Positions 9,398 to 20,018 of a stretch of 64,000 bases of DNA are shown one piece after another; positions within the stretch are counted from its first letter, which is position 1, and each line of letters starts with the position of its first letter. The position numbers and the translations under genes were made by a program. A model generated the notes under the pieces. That model worked only from the letters and a program-made list of their open reading frames with translations. It had not been told where the DNA came from and did no database searches. The stretch is from Oceanospirillum multiglobuliferum (GTDB lineage: Bacteria > Pseudomonadota > Gammaproteobacteria > Pseudomonadales > Halomonadaceae), in assembly GCF_900167095.1 (NCBI RefSeq), contig NZ_FUXG01000001.1:124001-188000 (forward strand), given 5' to 3'.

Positions 9398-10321
9398 CTA
9401 GATATCGCTATAACCCAAACTTTTCAGGGCACGCTCATCATCAGACCAGCCGTTTTTCACTTTTACCCATAAGTTCAGCATCACTTTCTCACCAAAGGCG
9501 CGCTCCATATCAATACGGGCTTCTTGTCCGATTTGTTTGATCCGAGAGCCTTGTTCTCCAATGATGATTTTCTTCTGGCCAATACGCTCAACCAAGATTA
9601 ACGCACTGATATGCAAGACATTGCCTGCATCAGAGAATTCTTCAATCTCAACAGTCACCTGATAAGGAATCTCATCCCCTAACTGACGCATGATTTTTTC
9701 ACGTACCAACTCAGAGGCCAGAAAGCGCTCACTGCGATCTGTAATTTGGTCTTCTGGGTAAAAGTGAAACGACTCAGGCATATGAGAGCGAACCAAAGTA
9801 TCTAGCTGCTCAAGGTTGTGACCATGATGTGCAGAAATCGGCAAAATCGCATCAAAATGACGTTTCTTAGCTACTTGCTCTAAATAAGGTAACAGCTCCT
9901 GCTTATCTTCCAAGCGGTCAATTTTGTTGATCGCCAAAATTACAGGACAGCGTATGCCTTCAAGCTTACTCAGTACAACATCATCCTCTTCAGTCCAACG
10001 CATGCGGTCGACAATAAAGATCACCAAGTTGACATCTTTTAACGCACTACTGGCCGCTTGGTTCATATAACGGTTGATCGCTTTGTTGCGATCTTTTTCC
10101 ATTTTATGCATGCCGGGAGTATCAACATATACTACCTGCACGTTGTCATCCGTTTTAATCCCTACAACCTGATGGCGTGTAGTTTGTGGACGACGAGAGG
10201 TAATACTCAACTTCTGCCCCAAGATATGGTTCATCAGCGTTGACTTACCCACATTTGGACGGCCAACAATGGCAACAAAACCACAATAAGTGGTGTGATC
10301 ATTCATCTGGTTAATGCTCAT
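9398..10321 (-). CDS. era: GTPase Era
   Basis: Era is an essential GTPase that binds the 3' end of 16S rRNA during 30S assembly. G1 is GRPNVGKS (residues 20-27), G3 is DTPG near residue 67 and G4 is NKID near residue 133. The C-terminal KH domain contains [18 protein letters not shown]. The length is 307 residues (E. coli 301). The ATG overlaps the rnc stop by four bases (ATGA), as is common for rnc-era. A second in-frame ATG five codons in (MNDHTT) could be the real start. Confidence 0.96.
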   Translation of the reverse strand: MSINQMNDHTTYCGFVAIVGRPNVGKSTLMNHILGQKLSITSRRPQTTRHQVVGIKTDDNVQVVYVDTPGMHKMEKDRNKAINRYMNQAASSALKDVNLVIFIVDRMRWTEEDDVVLSKLEGIRCPVILAINKIDRLEDKQELLPYLEQVAKKRHFDAILPISAHHGHNLEQLDTLVRSHMPESFHFYPEDQITDRSERFLASELVREKIMRQLGDEIPYQVTVEIEEFSDAGNVLHISALILVERIGQKKIIIGEQGSRIKQIGQEARIDMERAFGEKVMLNLWVKVKNGWSDDERALKSLGYSDI

Positions 10322-10998
10322 TTTTTTACATTTAAGGCTTGCAAAGCTTTTTTAGCAGCTTGCTGTTCTGCGTTACGACGGCTACTACCAATACCAAGAG
10401 GGCGGCTGGTGAGCGATTCAATTTCACACTCAACAGTGAAGGTCTGATCATGGGCGTCACCTTCAACCGATATGACTTCATATTTGGGCAGTGCCTGCTG
10501 ACGTGATTGCAAATACTCTTGCAATAAAGTCTTGGGATCTTTTTGCGTATCGCTTAAGTCTAGATTGCGTAAACGCTCGGCATACCAAATTAAAATGCGC
10601 TCACGGCAAATATCCATACCGCCATCAATATAAATGGCACCAATCACGGCTTCCATTGCGTCCGCAAGAATAGAGTCTCTACGAAAGCCTCCGCTTTTCA
10701 ACTCACCAGAGCCTAACTGTAGGTAATCCCCTAATTCGAACTCTCGCGCCAGTTCAGCCAGTGTCACCCCTTTTACCAGGCGTGCGCGTAGACGACTCAG
10801 CTGTCCCTCTCGAGCCTCAGTGAACTGGTGATAGAGTGCCTCAGCAATAACAAAGTTAACAATAGAATCCCCTAAAAACTCTAGGCGCTCATTGTTGCTG
10901 CCACCAAAACTACGGTGGGTTAAAGCTAAATTAAGATGCTCAATATCGTTGAAACTGTAACCCAATTGGTTACATAGTTTTTGTAAATTTGTTTTCAC
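10318..10998 (-). CDS. rnc: Ribonuclease III
   Basis: RNase III cleaves double-stranded RNA in rRNA precursors and some mRNAs. It is 226 residues, the same as E. coli. The catalytic signature [19 protein letters not shown] lies at about residues 38-56, the second acidic site is [15 protein letters not shown] near residue 113, and a double-stranded RNA-binding domain fills the last 70 residues ([16 protein letters not shown] to AAKKALQAL). The stop overlaps the era start. In E. coli RNase III cuts its own leader; a hairpin just upstream here could play that role. Confidence 0.96.
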   Translation of the reverse strand: MKTNLQKLCNQLGYSFNDIEHLNLALTHRSFGGSNNERLEFLGDSIVNFVIAEALYHQFTEAREGQLSRLRARLVKGVTLAELAREFELGDYLQLGSGELKSGGFRRDSILADAMEAVIGAIYIDGGMDICRERILIWYAERLRNLDLSDTQKDPKTLLQEYLQSRQQALPKYEVISVEGDAHDQTFTVECEIESLTSRPLGIGSSRRNAEQQAAKKALQALNVKK

Positions 10999-11025
10999 TC
11001 GAAGCGTTCTTTTATTTCTGTCTGC

Positions 11026-11054
11026 AGAAAAGGCAAACCGGCCCAGAGGGCCGG
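11026..11054 (-). promoter_or_regulatory. GC-rich hairpin in the lepB-rnc intergenic region
   Basis: A perfect 7-bp all-GC stem (CCGGCCC/GGGCCGG) with a 3-base loop lies at 11038-11054, between lepB and rnc. On the minus strand it is followed by TTTGCCTTTT. It could be a weak attenuator or an RNA-processing hairpin upstream of rnc. Which one is not decided by sequence. Confidence 0.45.
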
Positions 11055-11065
11055 CTAATGATTCG

Positions 11066-11881
11066 TTACTTAATCAGTCGGGTATCTGAGAATTGGGGCA
11101 AACTTGACCAGCCCTCCCAATGCATCCATACCGCAAAGGCTTTACCTACAATAAGATCTTCAGAAACAAAGCCCCAATAACGGCTATCATTACTGTGATC
11201 ACGGTTATCGCCCATCATAAAATACTGACCTTCTGGCACCACAACTTCTCGCATATTTTGCCCAGTAGTCAGGCTATTATAAATCTGGTGCTCAACATCA
11301 CCCAGTGACTCAAGCAGTAGTTTGTGTTCTGGATTACCCGCAGGTAATGCAGCGACAAACTGTTGAGGCGCAGGCTCACCATTAATATAAAGCACTTTAT
11401 TCTCATAGCTTAGGCGATCGCCAGGTAAACCGACAACACGCTTAATGAAGTTTAGACGGGTATCCACTGGATAGCGAAAAACCATAACGTCGCCGCGTTG
11501 AGGCTCATCAATTTCAATAAAGCGTGTATTAATTACAGGTAAACGTAAACCATAGGCAAATTTATTCACCAGAATAAAATCGCCTATTTTCAGAGTTGGT
11601 AACATAGAACCACTTGGTATTTGAAATGGCTCAACCAAAAAAGAACGCAGCACCAAAACTAAAGTTAAGACTGGAAAAAAAGAGCGTGAGTATTCTGCCC
11701 ACCATGGTTCTTTTTCCAACTTTTCTATCACGTCTGCATCTAAGGCTGAGCGCGGGCCTTTGCTTGTGTACTGGTTTACGGCCTTTTGGCGCTGTTTTTG
11801 AAAAAACAGTAGATCAGCAGCATAACCCAATCCACTCAAACCAACAGCAATGACCAGCAATAAAGCAAAATCCATTTCCAT
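11066..11881 (-). CDS. lepB: Signal peptidase I
   Basis: LepB removes signal peptides from exported proteins at the periplasmic face of the inner membrane. Two N-terminal hydrophobic segments (about 4-26 and 68-84) anchor it. The catalytic serine is S92 in PSGSMLPTL and the general base is K147 in [11 protein letters not shown]. The later conserved box [14 protein letters not shown] is also present. The length is 271 residues; E. coli is 324, and shorter forms are usual in pseudomonads. It starts 4 bases after the lepA stop, the classical lepA-lepB pair. Confidence 0.95.
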   Translation of the reverse strand: MEMDFALLLVIAVGLSGLGYAADLLFFQKQRQKAVNQYTSKGPRSALDADVIEKLEKEPWWAEYSRSFFPVLTLVLVLRSFLVEPFQIPSGSMLPTLKIGDFILVNKFAYGLRLPVINTRFIEIDEPQRGDVMVFRYPVDTRLNFIKRVVGLPGDRLSYENKVLYINGEPAPQQFVAALPAGNPEHKLLLESLGDVEHQIYNSLTTGQNMREVVVPEGQYFMMGDNRDHSNDSRYWGFVSEDLIVGKAFAVWMHWEGWSSLPQFSDTRLIK

Positions 11882-11885
11882 ACCA

Positions 11886-13682
11886 TTAATCCACTTTAAG
11901 TACAGCTAGGAAGGCATCTTGTGGAATTTCCACTCGACCTACCTGCTTCATACGTTTTTTACCCTCTTTCTGTTTCTGCAAGAGCTTTTTCTTACGGCTT
12001 ACATCACCGCCGTAGCATTTTGCAGTCACATTTTTACGTAGGGCTTTTACGGTTTGGCGCGCCACCACTTGATTACCAATTGCCGCTTGAATGGCAACGT
12101 CAAACATCTGACGAGGAATAATTTCCTTCATCTTTTCAGTTAGCGCATTACCTTTAGTACGGATTTGATCTTTATGGATAATACAGGCCAAAGCGTCAAC
12201 TCTATCGCCATTGATCAAGATATCCAAACGCGCCAAGTCCGCTGCTTGGAAACGGTCAAAGCTATAATCAAGAGAGGCAAAGCCACGGCTGACTGACTTC
12301 AAACGATCAAAGAAGTCCAACACCACTTCATTCATCGGAATATCGTAGCTTAGCTGTACTTGACGCCCCACAAACTGCATATCAATTTGCACACCACGTT
12401 TTTCAACGCAAAGCGTAATCACGTTACCCAGCATTTCGTGCGGTACTAGAATGTTAACCCGAGCAATTGGCTCGCGCATCTCTTCAATACTAGATGGGTC
12501 TGGCAGTTTAGCAGGGCTATCAACTTGAATAACGTCCTTATTTTTGAGTAATACTTCAAAAATAACGGTTGGTGCGGTGGTGATTAGATCAAGATCATAC
12601 TCGCGCTCTAAGCGCTCTTGAATAATCTCCATGTGCAGCATGCCTAAGAAGCCACAACGGAAACCAAAACCTAGTGCATCACTGCTTTCTGGCTCATAAA
12701 ATAAAGACGCATCATTCAACGTTAATTTGGCCAACGCATCACGGAAGTCTTCATAATCGTCAGAACTGACTGGGAACAAACCTGCATAAACCTGAGGCTT
12801 AACCCGCTTAAAACCTGACAGCATTGGTACTTCTGGAGTTTTAGACAAGGTGATAGTATCGCCGACTGGCGCACCTTGAATCTCTTTAATACCCGCAACA
12901 ATAAAGCCTACTTCACCAGCTCTTAGTATGCCTGTTTCGGTACGTTTCGGTGTAAAAATACCGACACCATCAACACCCCAAGCTTTTCCGGTAGACTTGA
13001 TTAGGATCTTGTCGCCTTTTTTAACAGTGCCTTCCATTACGCGCACTAAGGAAACAACACCTAAGTAGTTATCAAACCAAGAGTCGATAATTAGTGCTTG
13101 TAACGAGCCATCAGGATCACCGGTCGGTGCTGGAATTTTGGCAATAATTTCTTCCAACACTTCATCAATACCTAAGCCACTTTTGGCGCTACAGCGCACA
13201 GCGTCATGGGCATCAATACCAATAATTTCTTCAATTTCCTCTGCAACACGCTCTGGCTCTGCTTGCGGCAGATCCATTTTATTGAGAACAGGCACCACTT
13301 CAAGATTCTGCTCAATTGCGGTGTAGCAGTTTGCGACAGACTGCGCTTCAACCCCTTGAGCCGCATCCACAACCAGTAAAGCCCCCTCACAGGCAGCCAA
13401 AGATCGGGAAACTTCATAAGAAAAGTCAACGTGACCTGGGGTGTCAATGAAGTTCAGCTGATAGGTATTACCATCTTTGGCAGTGTAATTCAGAGTTACG
13501 CTCTGAGCCTTAATGGTAATGCCACGCTCACGTTCGATATCCATAGAGTCAAGCACTTGCGCAGCCATTTCACGCTCACTCAACCCCTCACAGGTTTGAA
13601 TAAAGCGATCAGCCAACGTGGACTTGCCATGATCGATATGGGCGATAATTGAGAAATTACGGATATGACTTAAACGACTCAC
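11886..13682 (-). CDS. lepA: Elongation factor 4 (LepA)
   Basis: LepA is a ribosome-associated translational GTPase that affects initiation and tRNA movement. It is 598 residues (E. coli 599). G1 is AHIDHGKST (residues 14-22), G3 is DTPGHVDF, and G4 is NKMD. The EF-G-like domains follow, and the LepA-specific C-terminal domain ends with [24 protein letters not shown]. It is the first gene of the seven-gene minus-strand operon running to acpS. A terminator separates it from mucD upstream, so a promoter probably lies in 13683-13795; I did not find a convincing one. Confidence 0.97.
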   Translation of the reverse strand: MSRLSHIRNFSIIAHIDHGKSTLADRFIQTCEGLSEREMAAQVLDSMDIERERGITIKAQSVTLNYTAKDGNTYQLNFIDTPGHVDFSYEVSRSLAACEGALLVVDAAQGVEAQSVANCYTAIEQNLEVVPVLNKMDLPQAEPERVAEEIEEIIGIDAHDAVRCSAKSGLGIDEVLEEIIAKIPAPTGDPDGSLQALIIDSWFDNYLGVVSLVRVMEGTVKKGDKILIKSTGKAWGVDGVGIFTPKRTETGILRAGEVGFIVAGIKEIQGAPVGDTITLSKTPEVPMLSGFKRVKPQVYAGLFPVSSDDYEDFRDALAKLTLNDASLFYEPESSDALGFGFRCGFLGMLHMEIIQERLEREYDLDLITTAPTVIFEVLLKNKDVIQVDSPAKLPDPSSIEEMREPIARVNILVPHEMLGNVITLCVEKRGVQIDMQFVGRQVQLSYDIPMNEVVLDFFDRLKSVSRGFASLDYSFDRFQAADLARLDILINGDRVDALACIIHKDQIRTKGNALTEKMKEIIPRQMFDVAIQAAIGNQVVARQTVKALRKNVTAKCYGGDVSRKKKLLQKQKEGKKRMKQVGRVEIPQDAFLAVLKVD

Positions 13683-13795
13683 AGTAAATATTCACCAAAA
13701 ATAGGTAATAGCCGCGAAAATGGCTCCAAAAAGCAGGTGCAAAGTCTACATGATTCCCTTGATCTACGCTATTACAGTATCACAGGTAATCAAGC

Positions 13796-13845
13796 ATACA
13801 AAAAAGCCGATCTATCGCAGAATATCTTCCGGATAGATCAGCCTC
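13796..13845 (-). terminator. Rho-independent terminator after mucD
   Basis: GATCTATC (13809-13816) pairs with GATAGATC (13832-13839) across a 15-base loop, and the stem extends by about five pairs including two G-T wobbles. On the minus strand it is followed by six T residues. It separates the envelope-stress operon from lepA. Confidence 0.75.
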
Positions 13846-13855
13846 CACTTAAAGT

Positions 13856-15274
13856 CTATTCAACTTTTAAAGGGATAAAGCTTGCACTACCTTGGCGGAC
13901 AACTCGAATTGGCACGGAGTCTCCAGATTTTAGAGCCGCAACAACTTCTAAGTAACGCTTCACGCTATCAATTTGAACGCCATTTAACATAGTTAAAAGG
14001 TCTCCCGAGCGTAAGCCTGCACGCTCACCACTACCAGCCACAACATCTTGAATCAGAATGCCGTGATCTGCTTGTAAGCGCTGCTTCTGTTCAGAAGATA
14101 AATCCACCACACGCAAACCTAAACGGTCTGCTGGGGCAACTTTCGGTTCCTCTGGTGCTTTGGCCGCTGCAATTGATTGCTCTGGCAGCTCTTCAATCAC
14201 AATGGTTAAGAAAATACGTTTACCACCACGGAGCACTTTAACTTTAGCACTGTCGCCTGGATGAATTTGCCCAACTACAGGTGGCAGTTCACCAGAGCGG
14301 TGAATTTCAACACCATTAAACTCAAGAATAATATCACCCTCTTGAATACCACCCTTACCTGCTGGATCATCTGAGGCGACCTGTACAACTAGAGCCCCCA
14401 TTGGCTTTTTAAGACCAAAAGACTCTGCTAAATCACGGTTTACCTCTTGAATGATAACACCCAGCCACCCCCTTGCAACGCGCCCTTCTGTTTTTAGCTG
14501 TTCAGCAACATTCATGGCAACATCAATTGGGATAGCAAATGATAGCCCCATAAAACCACCCGATCGGGTATAAATTTGAGAATTAATACCCACTACCTCA
14601 CCCTCTAAGTTAAATAAAGGGCCGCCAGAATTACCGGGATTGATGGCAACATCTGTTTGAATAAAAGGCACATAGTTTTCATTAGGTAATGAACGCCCTA
14701 CTGCACTGACAATACCAGCGGTTACGGAGTGGTCGAAACCAAAAGGTGAACCAATAGCCAGCACCCACTCACCTGCTTTAAGCTTCGATGAATCACCCAA
14801 CTCAACAACGGGCAGGTTTTGCGCGTCTATTTTCAGTAACGCAAGATCTGTGCGCTTATCTAGCCCTATAACCTTTGCTTCTAATTCTCGACGATCGGAA
14901 AGGCGAACAATGATCTGCTCAGCACCCTCAACAACGTGATTGTTCGTTAACAGATAACCATCTTCTGAGATAATAAAACCTGAACCCAATGACTGCTGAG
15001 GAGGCGTTTGTCCTCTCGGTGCATTAGGCGTAGGTATTTTACCACCAAAGAAATGCCTAAAGATTTCCGGCAAATCCTCTTCTTTTAAGCCAGATAATGG
15101 GTGCGCGCGCTTTGGATCTGGCGCTTTAGTCGTACTAATATTAACCACTGCAGGGGCAGCCTCTTCAACCAGTTCGGTAAAATCTGGCAGAGATGCTGCT
15201 TGTGTAAGCGTTGAAAAAAGTAATAGCGCAAACGCTAAACCCAAAAAAGCAAAACCTTGCTGAATTATTCTCAT
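13856..15274 (-). CDS. mucD: DegP/HtrA-type periplasmic serine protease MucD
   Basis: MucD is a periplasmic trypsin-like protease/chaperone that handles misfolded envelope proteins and moderates the AlgU response. From the ATG at 15274 it has 472 residues, close to P. aeruginosa MucD. The signal peptide ends near TLTQAA (residues 22-27). The triad is H113 (TNNHVVEG), D143 (RTDLALLKI) and S216 (GNSGGPL). Two PDZ domains follow (about 260-350 and 375-465). I chose this ATG because GGAG lies 8 bases upstream and a signal peptide follows directly; an upstream ATG at 15355 would overlap rseC. It is the last gene of the algU operon. Confidence 0.93.
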   Translation of the reverse strand: MRIIQQGFAFLGLAFALLLFSTLTQAASLPDFTELVEEAAPAVVNISTTKAPDPKRAHPLSGLKEEDLPEIFRHFFGGKIPTPNAPRGQTPPQQSLGSGFIISEDGYLLTNNHVVEGAEQIIVRLSDRRELEAKVIGLDKRTDLALLKIDAQNLPVVELGDSSKLKAGEWVLAIGSPFGFDHSVTAGIVSAVGRSLPNENYVPFIQTDVAINPGNSGGPLFNLEGEVVGINSQIYTRSGGFMGLSFAIPIDVAMNVAEQLKTEGRVARGWLGVIIQEVNRDLAESFGLKKPMGALVVQVASDDPAGKGGIQEGDIILEFNGVEIHRSGELPPVVGQIHPGDSAKVKVLRGGKRIFLTIVIEELPEQSIAAAKAPEEPKVAPADRLGLRVVDLSSEQKQRLQADHGILIQDVVAGSGERAGLRSGDLLTMLNGVQIDSVKRYLEVVAALKSGDSVPIRVVRQGSASFIPLKVE

Positions 15275-15317
15275 AACATGCTCCAATGACAGAGACTCGA
15301 AAAGAAGCCTTTTGAGC

Positions 15318-15794
15318 TTATAGTGTGGAAAGCGGTATTTTTTGCACAGATGCATTTGGCACTACTAACTTACGTAATACCACAGGTTGGTAATTAGGAT
15401 CGAGCTGATGCTGTTTGCTATAGCTACGCACAAACAAAAAACCAATCAGTAAGCCTGAAGCAGCCAAGGCTAAACTTTGCCAAGAATCTGCTCCAAATAG
15501 TTGCTCACCTACAATAGCCATAATAATCATCGCAATTAAGGGTAATAAATATACCAGCGCAGAGCCTTTTAAAAATGCGCTTTCGCTTAGCCCTAGCATG
15601 ACCTGATCACCCACCTCAAGATCAAGATGAGTTTTGACTAACATTCTTTGCGTTTGCCCTCGACTCATTTTGCCAAGCAGCGAGTGCCCACAACTACTTT
15701 TAGAAGCACAGCTTTGGCAGGCCGACTGACGACAGGTTTCCACCCAAACGCCTTGACTATCTTTATCGACCACAAGTGCTTGCTCTTCTAACAT
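15318..15794 (-). CDS. rseC: RseC/MucC family regulator of sigma-E activity
   Basis: RseC-family proteins are inner-membrane, cysteine-rich proteins encoded with sigma-E. This one has 158 residues. An N-terminal cluster C21, C26, C29, C35 could bind an Fe-S centre, as in the family. Two adjacent membrane helices lie at about residues 78-97 and 104-122, and a basic cytoplasmic tail ends the protein. It lies 37 bases after mucB and 43 bases before mucD. The exact role of MucC/RseC in sigma-factor control is only partly understood. Confidence 0.88.
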   Translation of the reverse strand: MLEEQALVVDKDSQGVWVETCRQSACQSCASKSSCGHSLLGKMSRGQTQRMLVKTHLDLEVGDQVMLGLSESAFLKGSALVYLLPLIAMIIMAIVGEQLFGADSWQSLALAASGLLIGFLFVRSYSKQHQLDPNYQPVVLRKLVVPNASVQKIPLSTL

Positions 15795-15831
15795 AGCATT
15801 CTCCTAACAGGGCACTGACCAGCAACTTAAA

Positions 15832-16812
15832 TTAAAAAGCCGCTGCGACTTTTTGGGCTGTATGTAAGGGGATCTCTCCCACTACAGTGACAACACGACC
15901 TGCATTATCGGCATTGATAACACGCACTACAACTACAGTCGCACCATGCTGGTGAGTACCCTCTTTCAACGAGTCTTCACGTAGCGGCTCAACGAATATT
16001 GAGAAGGTACTCACACCATCTGATAAATTATACATATCCGCCCGATGGGTTTCTGATACTGGTAATGCTGTTTTTACCGCAGACAACTTAAAACCGTCTG
16101 GTAACCAAGGGAGTTTTACATCAGGCAATGCTTCATGCTGAGTATCGGGTTGCGCCAAGGGCACATCACGCTTACTAAACTTGAAAGAAGCAAACTGAAA
16201 GGTTTCCAGTTCTCTAGCCAAAGGGTCTAACGTCACTGATTTTAGCAGCAGCGCAGACTCTTCATCTAACCATAGGCGATAGCCTAAACGCTGATTATCT
16301 CTTGGTGTAACTTCAATAATCTGTACTTGCCGCCCTACAATACGCCCTGTGCCCTTTACCTGTAGCTGATAGTACTGCTTAATTTTTGGCAAACCACCCG
16401 AAAAACGTCCTAACAGATTTCCACCATGAATTTGATCACTGGCCACCTCTTGTCCAGAAATTTTTCGCGTAATTTGGTCATCCTGATGTAAGAACTCACG
16501 AGGTAAACCATCGAGATAGCTTAAGCGTGATTTCTCTCCTTTTTCACTCACATCATGGCTCAGTTCAACTGTATTGAGTTGCCCTTCTCTTGAGTAAACC
16601 AAAACACCGTGATAGTCATAACGATGCATGGCATCTGAGAAACGCTCCAGCCATTGATCGGCGGTTGCACCATAGCTCAAGGGTGATATTAACAAAGTAA
16701 AACCAGCACAGATGCTTAAAAAACAACGACCAAGGCTACCATGATGCCGTTTAACCTGTGCCAGCTCCCGTTTATCGTTAAGAGTATGTACTGCCGTAAA
16801 TATATTACGCAT
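15832..16812 (-). CDS. mucB: Sigma-E regulatory protein RseB/MucB
   Basis: MucB is a periplasmic protein that binds the anti-sigma factor and protects it from regulated proteolysis; lipid-like signals release it. It has 326 residues, close to P. aeruginosa MucB and E. coli RseB. The RseB fold is recognisable from ADQWLERFSDAMHRYDYHGVLVYSREGQLNTVE onward (split here at residues 51-70 and 71-83), and DNQRLGYRLWLDEESALLLKS lies near the middle. The signal peptide's hydrophobic core (FLSICAGFTLLISPLSYGA) begins only at about residue 31, so the n-region is unusually long and basic. No better start codon is visible. Confidence 0.9.
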   Translation of the reverse strand: MRNIFTAVHTLNDKRELAQVKRHHGSLGRCFLSICAGFTLLISPLSYGATADQWLERFSDAMHRYDYHGVLVYSREGQLNTVELSHDVSEKGEKSRLSYLDGLPREFLHQDDQITRKISGQEVASDQIHGGNLLGRFSGGLPKIKQYYQLQVKGTGRIVGRQVQIIEVTPRDNQRLGYRLWLDEESALLLKSVTLDPLARELETFQFASFKFSKRDVPLAQPDTQHEALPDVKLPWLPDGFKLSAVKTALPVSETHRADMYNLSDGVSTFSIFVEPLREDSLKEGTHQHGATVVVVRVINADNAGRVVTVVGEIPLHTAQKVAAAF

Positions 16813-16855
16813 AGTGAAAAACCATCACCCGTTTATCCAAATAATCAAAACTGAT

Positions 16856-17512
16856 CTATTGCCCTACAGCTTGATACCCAGCAACGCGTACCATCGGCAT
16901 CATTCCGTGCGTACCTGTTGCAGAGACATATTCAGAGTGCTGCATTAAATAGGCTCGAATCAGCTGTTCTTGGCGCTGTTTCTGGCTATCCACCAGATGG
17001 TAAGCATTAGCCTGCTCAGCACCAGCACTTACAAGTTGAACGCCAGAAGAAGGTGCTACTCGACTTTGGCGCGGCAACTCATTTTGGTAGACTGGCGCAG
17101 CAGATTGCTTCGCTAGCATTGGCTGATCAATACTGGGTTGCGGCATCAGCAGTACTACAGCAGCGGCAACAGATGCTGCTATTGCAGTTTTACCCAACCA
17201 ACCATTGCCGGCCTCACGCCAAAAACTAAGTGTTTTTGTTTTATCACTGACAGTAGGTTGAACTACAGGTTGCTCTGGTGCTAAGACAATCTCATCTTCT
17301 AGGTCTATTGCAGCCGATATTCTATCCGATATATCAAATAGTTGCGGTTGCTCTAACTCTTTGTGTAGCACACTACGTATTAAATGATAGCGGTGCCAAG
17401 TTTGGGCAACTTCAGCTTGCTCTTGACTCGCTTTTAAGACACGGCGTAGTTCTAACTCGTCTGCCTCACTGTCCATCAAATTTGATAGAGATTGGTGAAT
17501 GTCATCACTCAT
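16856..17512 (-). CDS. mucA: Anti-sigma factor MucA/RseA
   Basis: This is the membrane-spanning anti-sigma factor that holds the sigma-E/AlgU factor inactive until DegS- and RseP-type proteases cut it. It has 218 residues. The N-terminal cytoplasmic sigma-binding domain includes LSNLMDSEADELELRRVL and WHRYHLIRSVLHKE (about 8-52). A transmembrane helix at about residues 106-123 follows, and a periplasmic domain of about 90 residues that should contact MucB. It starts 46 bases after the sigma gene. Sequence similarity to RseA/MucA is modest outside the N-terminus, but the gene context makes the assignment firm. Confidence 0.9.
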   Translation of the reverse strand: MSDDIHQSLSNLMDSEADELELRRVLKASQEQAEVAQTWHRYHLIRSVLHKELEQPQLFDISDRISAAIDLEDEIVLAPEQPVVQPTVSDKTKTLSFWREAGNGWLGKTAIAASVAAAVVLLMPQPSIDQPMLAKQSAAPVYQNELPRQSRVAPSSGVQLVSAGAEQANAYHLVDSQKQRQEQLIRAYLMQHSEYVSATGTHGMMPMVRVAGYQAVGQ

Positions 17513-17558
17513 GGCTGACCTCGGTCACTTTTGTGCTTTGAAAAACTCAAAGCAGAGT

Positions 17559-18149
17559 TTATTGAGCAGACAGCTCAGGTTCAAATAGCCGCTTGATCTC
17601 TTTATCAACGGCTTCCCTCGCCCGAAAAATACGTGAACGCACAGTCCCTACAGGGCACTGCATCACCTGAGCAATATCTTCGTAACTCATGCCATCAATT
17701 TCCCGTAGGGTGATGGCAGTACGTAATTCATCAGGTAACGCATTGATAGCACTAAAGACAGTCTTCTCCAACTCATCACGCTCTAAAGCACGCTCTGGAG
17801 ATTCATTGTCATTTAAGCGCCCATCATTGTTCAGTATTTCAGCGTCATCGTAATCAATATCAGTTCCTGGCGGCCTTCGCCCCCTTGAAACGATATAGTT
17901 TTTTGCTGTGTTGATCGCAATCCGATATAACCAAGTATAAAAAGCACTTTCTGATCGAAAATTTCCGATGGCACGGTAAGCTTTAATAAAGGCTTCCTGT
18001 GTCACATCCAGCACTTCGTGGGAGTCTTGGATATAACGGCTGACCAGCGCAGCAATTTTGTGCTGATATTTACGCACCAACAGGTCAAAGGCTCGCTTAT
18101 CGCCAGCCTGAACCCGCGCTACTAACTGCTGATCCGTATCCGTTGTCAT
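17559..18149 (-). CDS. algU: ECF sigma factor RpoE/AlgU
   Basis: This is the extracytoplasmic-stress sigma factor of 196 residues (E. coli RpoE 191). Region 2 is DLLVRKYQHKIAALVSRYI and DVTQEAFIKAYRAIGNFR (about 18-65), including the -10 recognition segment FYTWLYRIAINTAKNY. Region 4 has TAITLREIDGMSYEDIAQ and GTVRSRIFRAREA (about 142-180). It heads algU-mucA-mucB-rseC-mucD. In relatives it controls envelope quality control and, in Pseudomonas, alginate. No alginate genes are present here. I looked for the usual GAACTT/TCTGA autoregulatory promoter upstream and did not find a convincing one. Confidence 0.96.
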   Translation of the reverse strand: MTTDTDQQLVARVQAGDKRAFDLLVRKYQHKIAALVSRYIQDSHEVLDVTQEAFIKAYRAIGNFRSESAFYTWLYRIAINTAKNYIVSRGRRPPGTDIDYDDAEILNNDGRLNDNESPERALERDELEKTVFSAINALPDELRTAITLREIDGMSYEDIAQVMQCPVGTVRSRIFRAREAVDKEIKRLFEPELSAQ

Positions 18150-18417
18150 CTCTCAACCTCAAATGCACCTCAGATGAAGTACAAAGCAACCATTAGATAA
18201 TGTTGCAACTTTAAAATAATTATTTCGTTTCAAGCATCTACTTTCTACCGCTATAAAAATAGCAAATTTACAGTAAGTTTGTCTGATGACTGATTTTTAT
18301 CTACCATCTGCGCCTGACACGATTGCTTTTATGACTCAGCTTGAGCATAAAGGTTCATCATAATCTACGCACCGAACACTTTTTTTCTTTACTGCACTGT
18401 TTTTGGAAGCATGCCTG

Positions 18418-20016
18418 ATGAGTCAAGTTTTTCAACATGATGTCTTAGTTATCGGCAGCGGCGCTGCGGGCCTATCATTGGCTTTAAAACTAGCCGATCA
18501 CTGCTCGATTGCAGTATTGAGCAAAAGCACGATAGCAGATGGATCAACACGTTGGGCTCAAGGGGGAATTGCTGCCGTTTTAGACAATGAAGATAGCGTA
18601 GAGTCTCATGTACAAGACACATTAATTGCAGGCGGTGAGCTTTGCCATGAAGAGGCCGTGCGTTTCACAGTTGAAAATAGCAAAAGCAGCATCGACTGGC
18701 TTATCCAACAAGGTGTGCCCTTTACCCCTAGTGAAGAGGACAGCGAGCTACCCTACCACCTGACCCGAGAAGGAGGCCACAGCCATCGCCGAATTATTCA
18801 TGCAGCAGATGCTACAGGTCTAGCCGTATCCTCGACGCTAACTGAGCAAGCACTGAACCATCCTAATATAGACATATTCACCTATAAGATGGCCATCGAC
18901 CTGATTACAAGGCGAAAAATTGACAGCACAGGTCACGGCTGCATAGGTGCTTATGTTTTGGATTGTAAAACAGAACATGTTGATGTGTTTAAAGCTAAAT
19001 TTGTTGTATTGGCAACAGGCGGGGCTAGCAAAGTTTATCTATACACCAGCAACCCTGACGGCTCATCGGGCGATGGCATTGCAATGGCTTGGCGCGCAGG
19101 CTGTCGCGTGGCCAACATGGAGTTCAACCAATTCCATCCCACTTGTTTATACCACCCTCAAGCTAAATCATTTTTAATTACCGAGGCTCTGCGTGGCGAA
19201 GGGGCAATTTTGCGCCTACCGGATGGCTCACGCTTTATGCCAAGGTTTGATGAGCGAGCAGAGCTAGCACCACGAGATGTCGTCGCACGCGCCATTGATC
19301 ATGAAATGAAGCGCTTAGGTAGTGACTGCGTTTACTTAGATATCAGCCATAAACCTGCCGACTTTATTATTAGCCACTTTCCAACGGTCTATGAGCGCTG
19401 TTTAGAGTTTGGCATTGATATCACCAAAGACTCTATTCCTGTTGTACCTGCCGCACATTATACCTGTGGCGGTATTATCGTTAATACAAAAGGCCAAACA
19501 GACTTACCAAAACTTTATGCCATTGGTGAAGCAAGTTTTACAGGGTTGCACGGTGCCAATCGAATGGCCAGTAACTCACTGCTGGAATGTTTGGTATATG
19601 CGGATTCTGCAGCAGCAGATATTCTGGCTCAACTAAACAGCACACCAGTACCCCCCGACGCTCCAGAATGGGATGAAAGCCAAGTAACAGATTCAGATGA
19701 AGATGTAGTGATCTCTCATAACTGGGACGAGTTAAGACGCTTCATGTGGGACTACGTGGGTATTGTAAGAACAAACAAGCGCTTACAGCGTGCCAAACAT
19801 CGCATAGATCTACTCAATAATGAAATTGGCGAGTACTACTCTAACTACAAGGTATCAGGTGACTTAATCGAGTTGCGTAATTTGTCATTAGTCGCTGATC
19901 TCATTATTCGTTCAGCTCTGATGCGTAAAGAAAGTCGCGGCTTGCACTATACCTTAGACTATCCTGAGATGAGCACAGATCCTAGAGATACCATCCTGAC
20001 CCCTGATCAATGGTAG
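18418..20016 (+). CDS. nadB: L-aspartate oxidase
   Basis: NadB oxidises L-aspartate to iminoaspartate with FAD, the first step of de novo NAD synthesis. It has 532 residues from the ATG at 18418; GGAAG lies 8 bases upstream, and the in-frame TTG at 18403 lacks this support. The dinucleotide-binding motif [17 protein letters not shown] is near residue 12. Other family boxes are [23 protein letters not shown] and [14 protein letters not shown]. It is divergent from algU (268 bases apart), the same arrangement as in Pseudomonas. The intergenic region holds an AT-rich 12-bp palindrome at 18214-18225 of unknown role. Confidence 0.96.
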   Translation: MSQVFQHDVLVIGSGAAGLSLALKLADHCSIAVLSKSTIADGSTRWAQGGIAAVLDNEDSVESHVQDTLIAGGELCHEEAVRFTVENSKSSIDWLIQQGVPFTPSEEDSELPYHLTREGGHSHRRIIHAADATGLAVSSTLTEQALNHPNIDIFTYKMAIDLITRRKIDSTGHGCIGAYVLDCKTEHVDVFKAKFVVLATGGASKVYLYTSNPDGSSGDGIAMAWRAGCRVANMEFNQFHPTCLYHPQAKSFLITEALRGEGAILRLPDGSRFMPRFDERAELAPRDVVARAIDHEMKRLGSDCVYLDISHKPADFIISHFPTVYERCLEFGIDITKDSIPVVPAAHYTCGGIIVNTKGQTDLPKLYAIGEASFTGLHGANRMASNSLLECLVYADSAAADILAQLNSTPVPPDAPEWDESQVTDSDEDVVISHNWDELRRFMWDYVGIVRTNKRLQRAKHRIDLLNNEIGEYYSNYKVSGDLIELRNLSLVADLIIRSALMRKESRGLHYTLDYPEMSTDPRDTILTPDQW

Positions 20017-20018
20017 TT

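Noticed and set aside
18150-18417. Autoregulatory sigma-E promoter upstream of algU
   Set aside because: A TCTGA-like -10 occurs, but no GAACTT-like -35 lies at the right distance.
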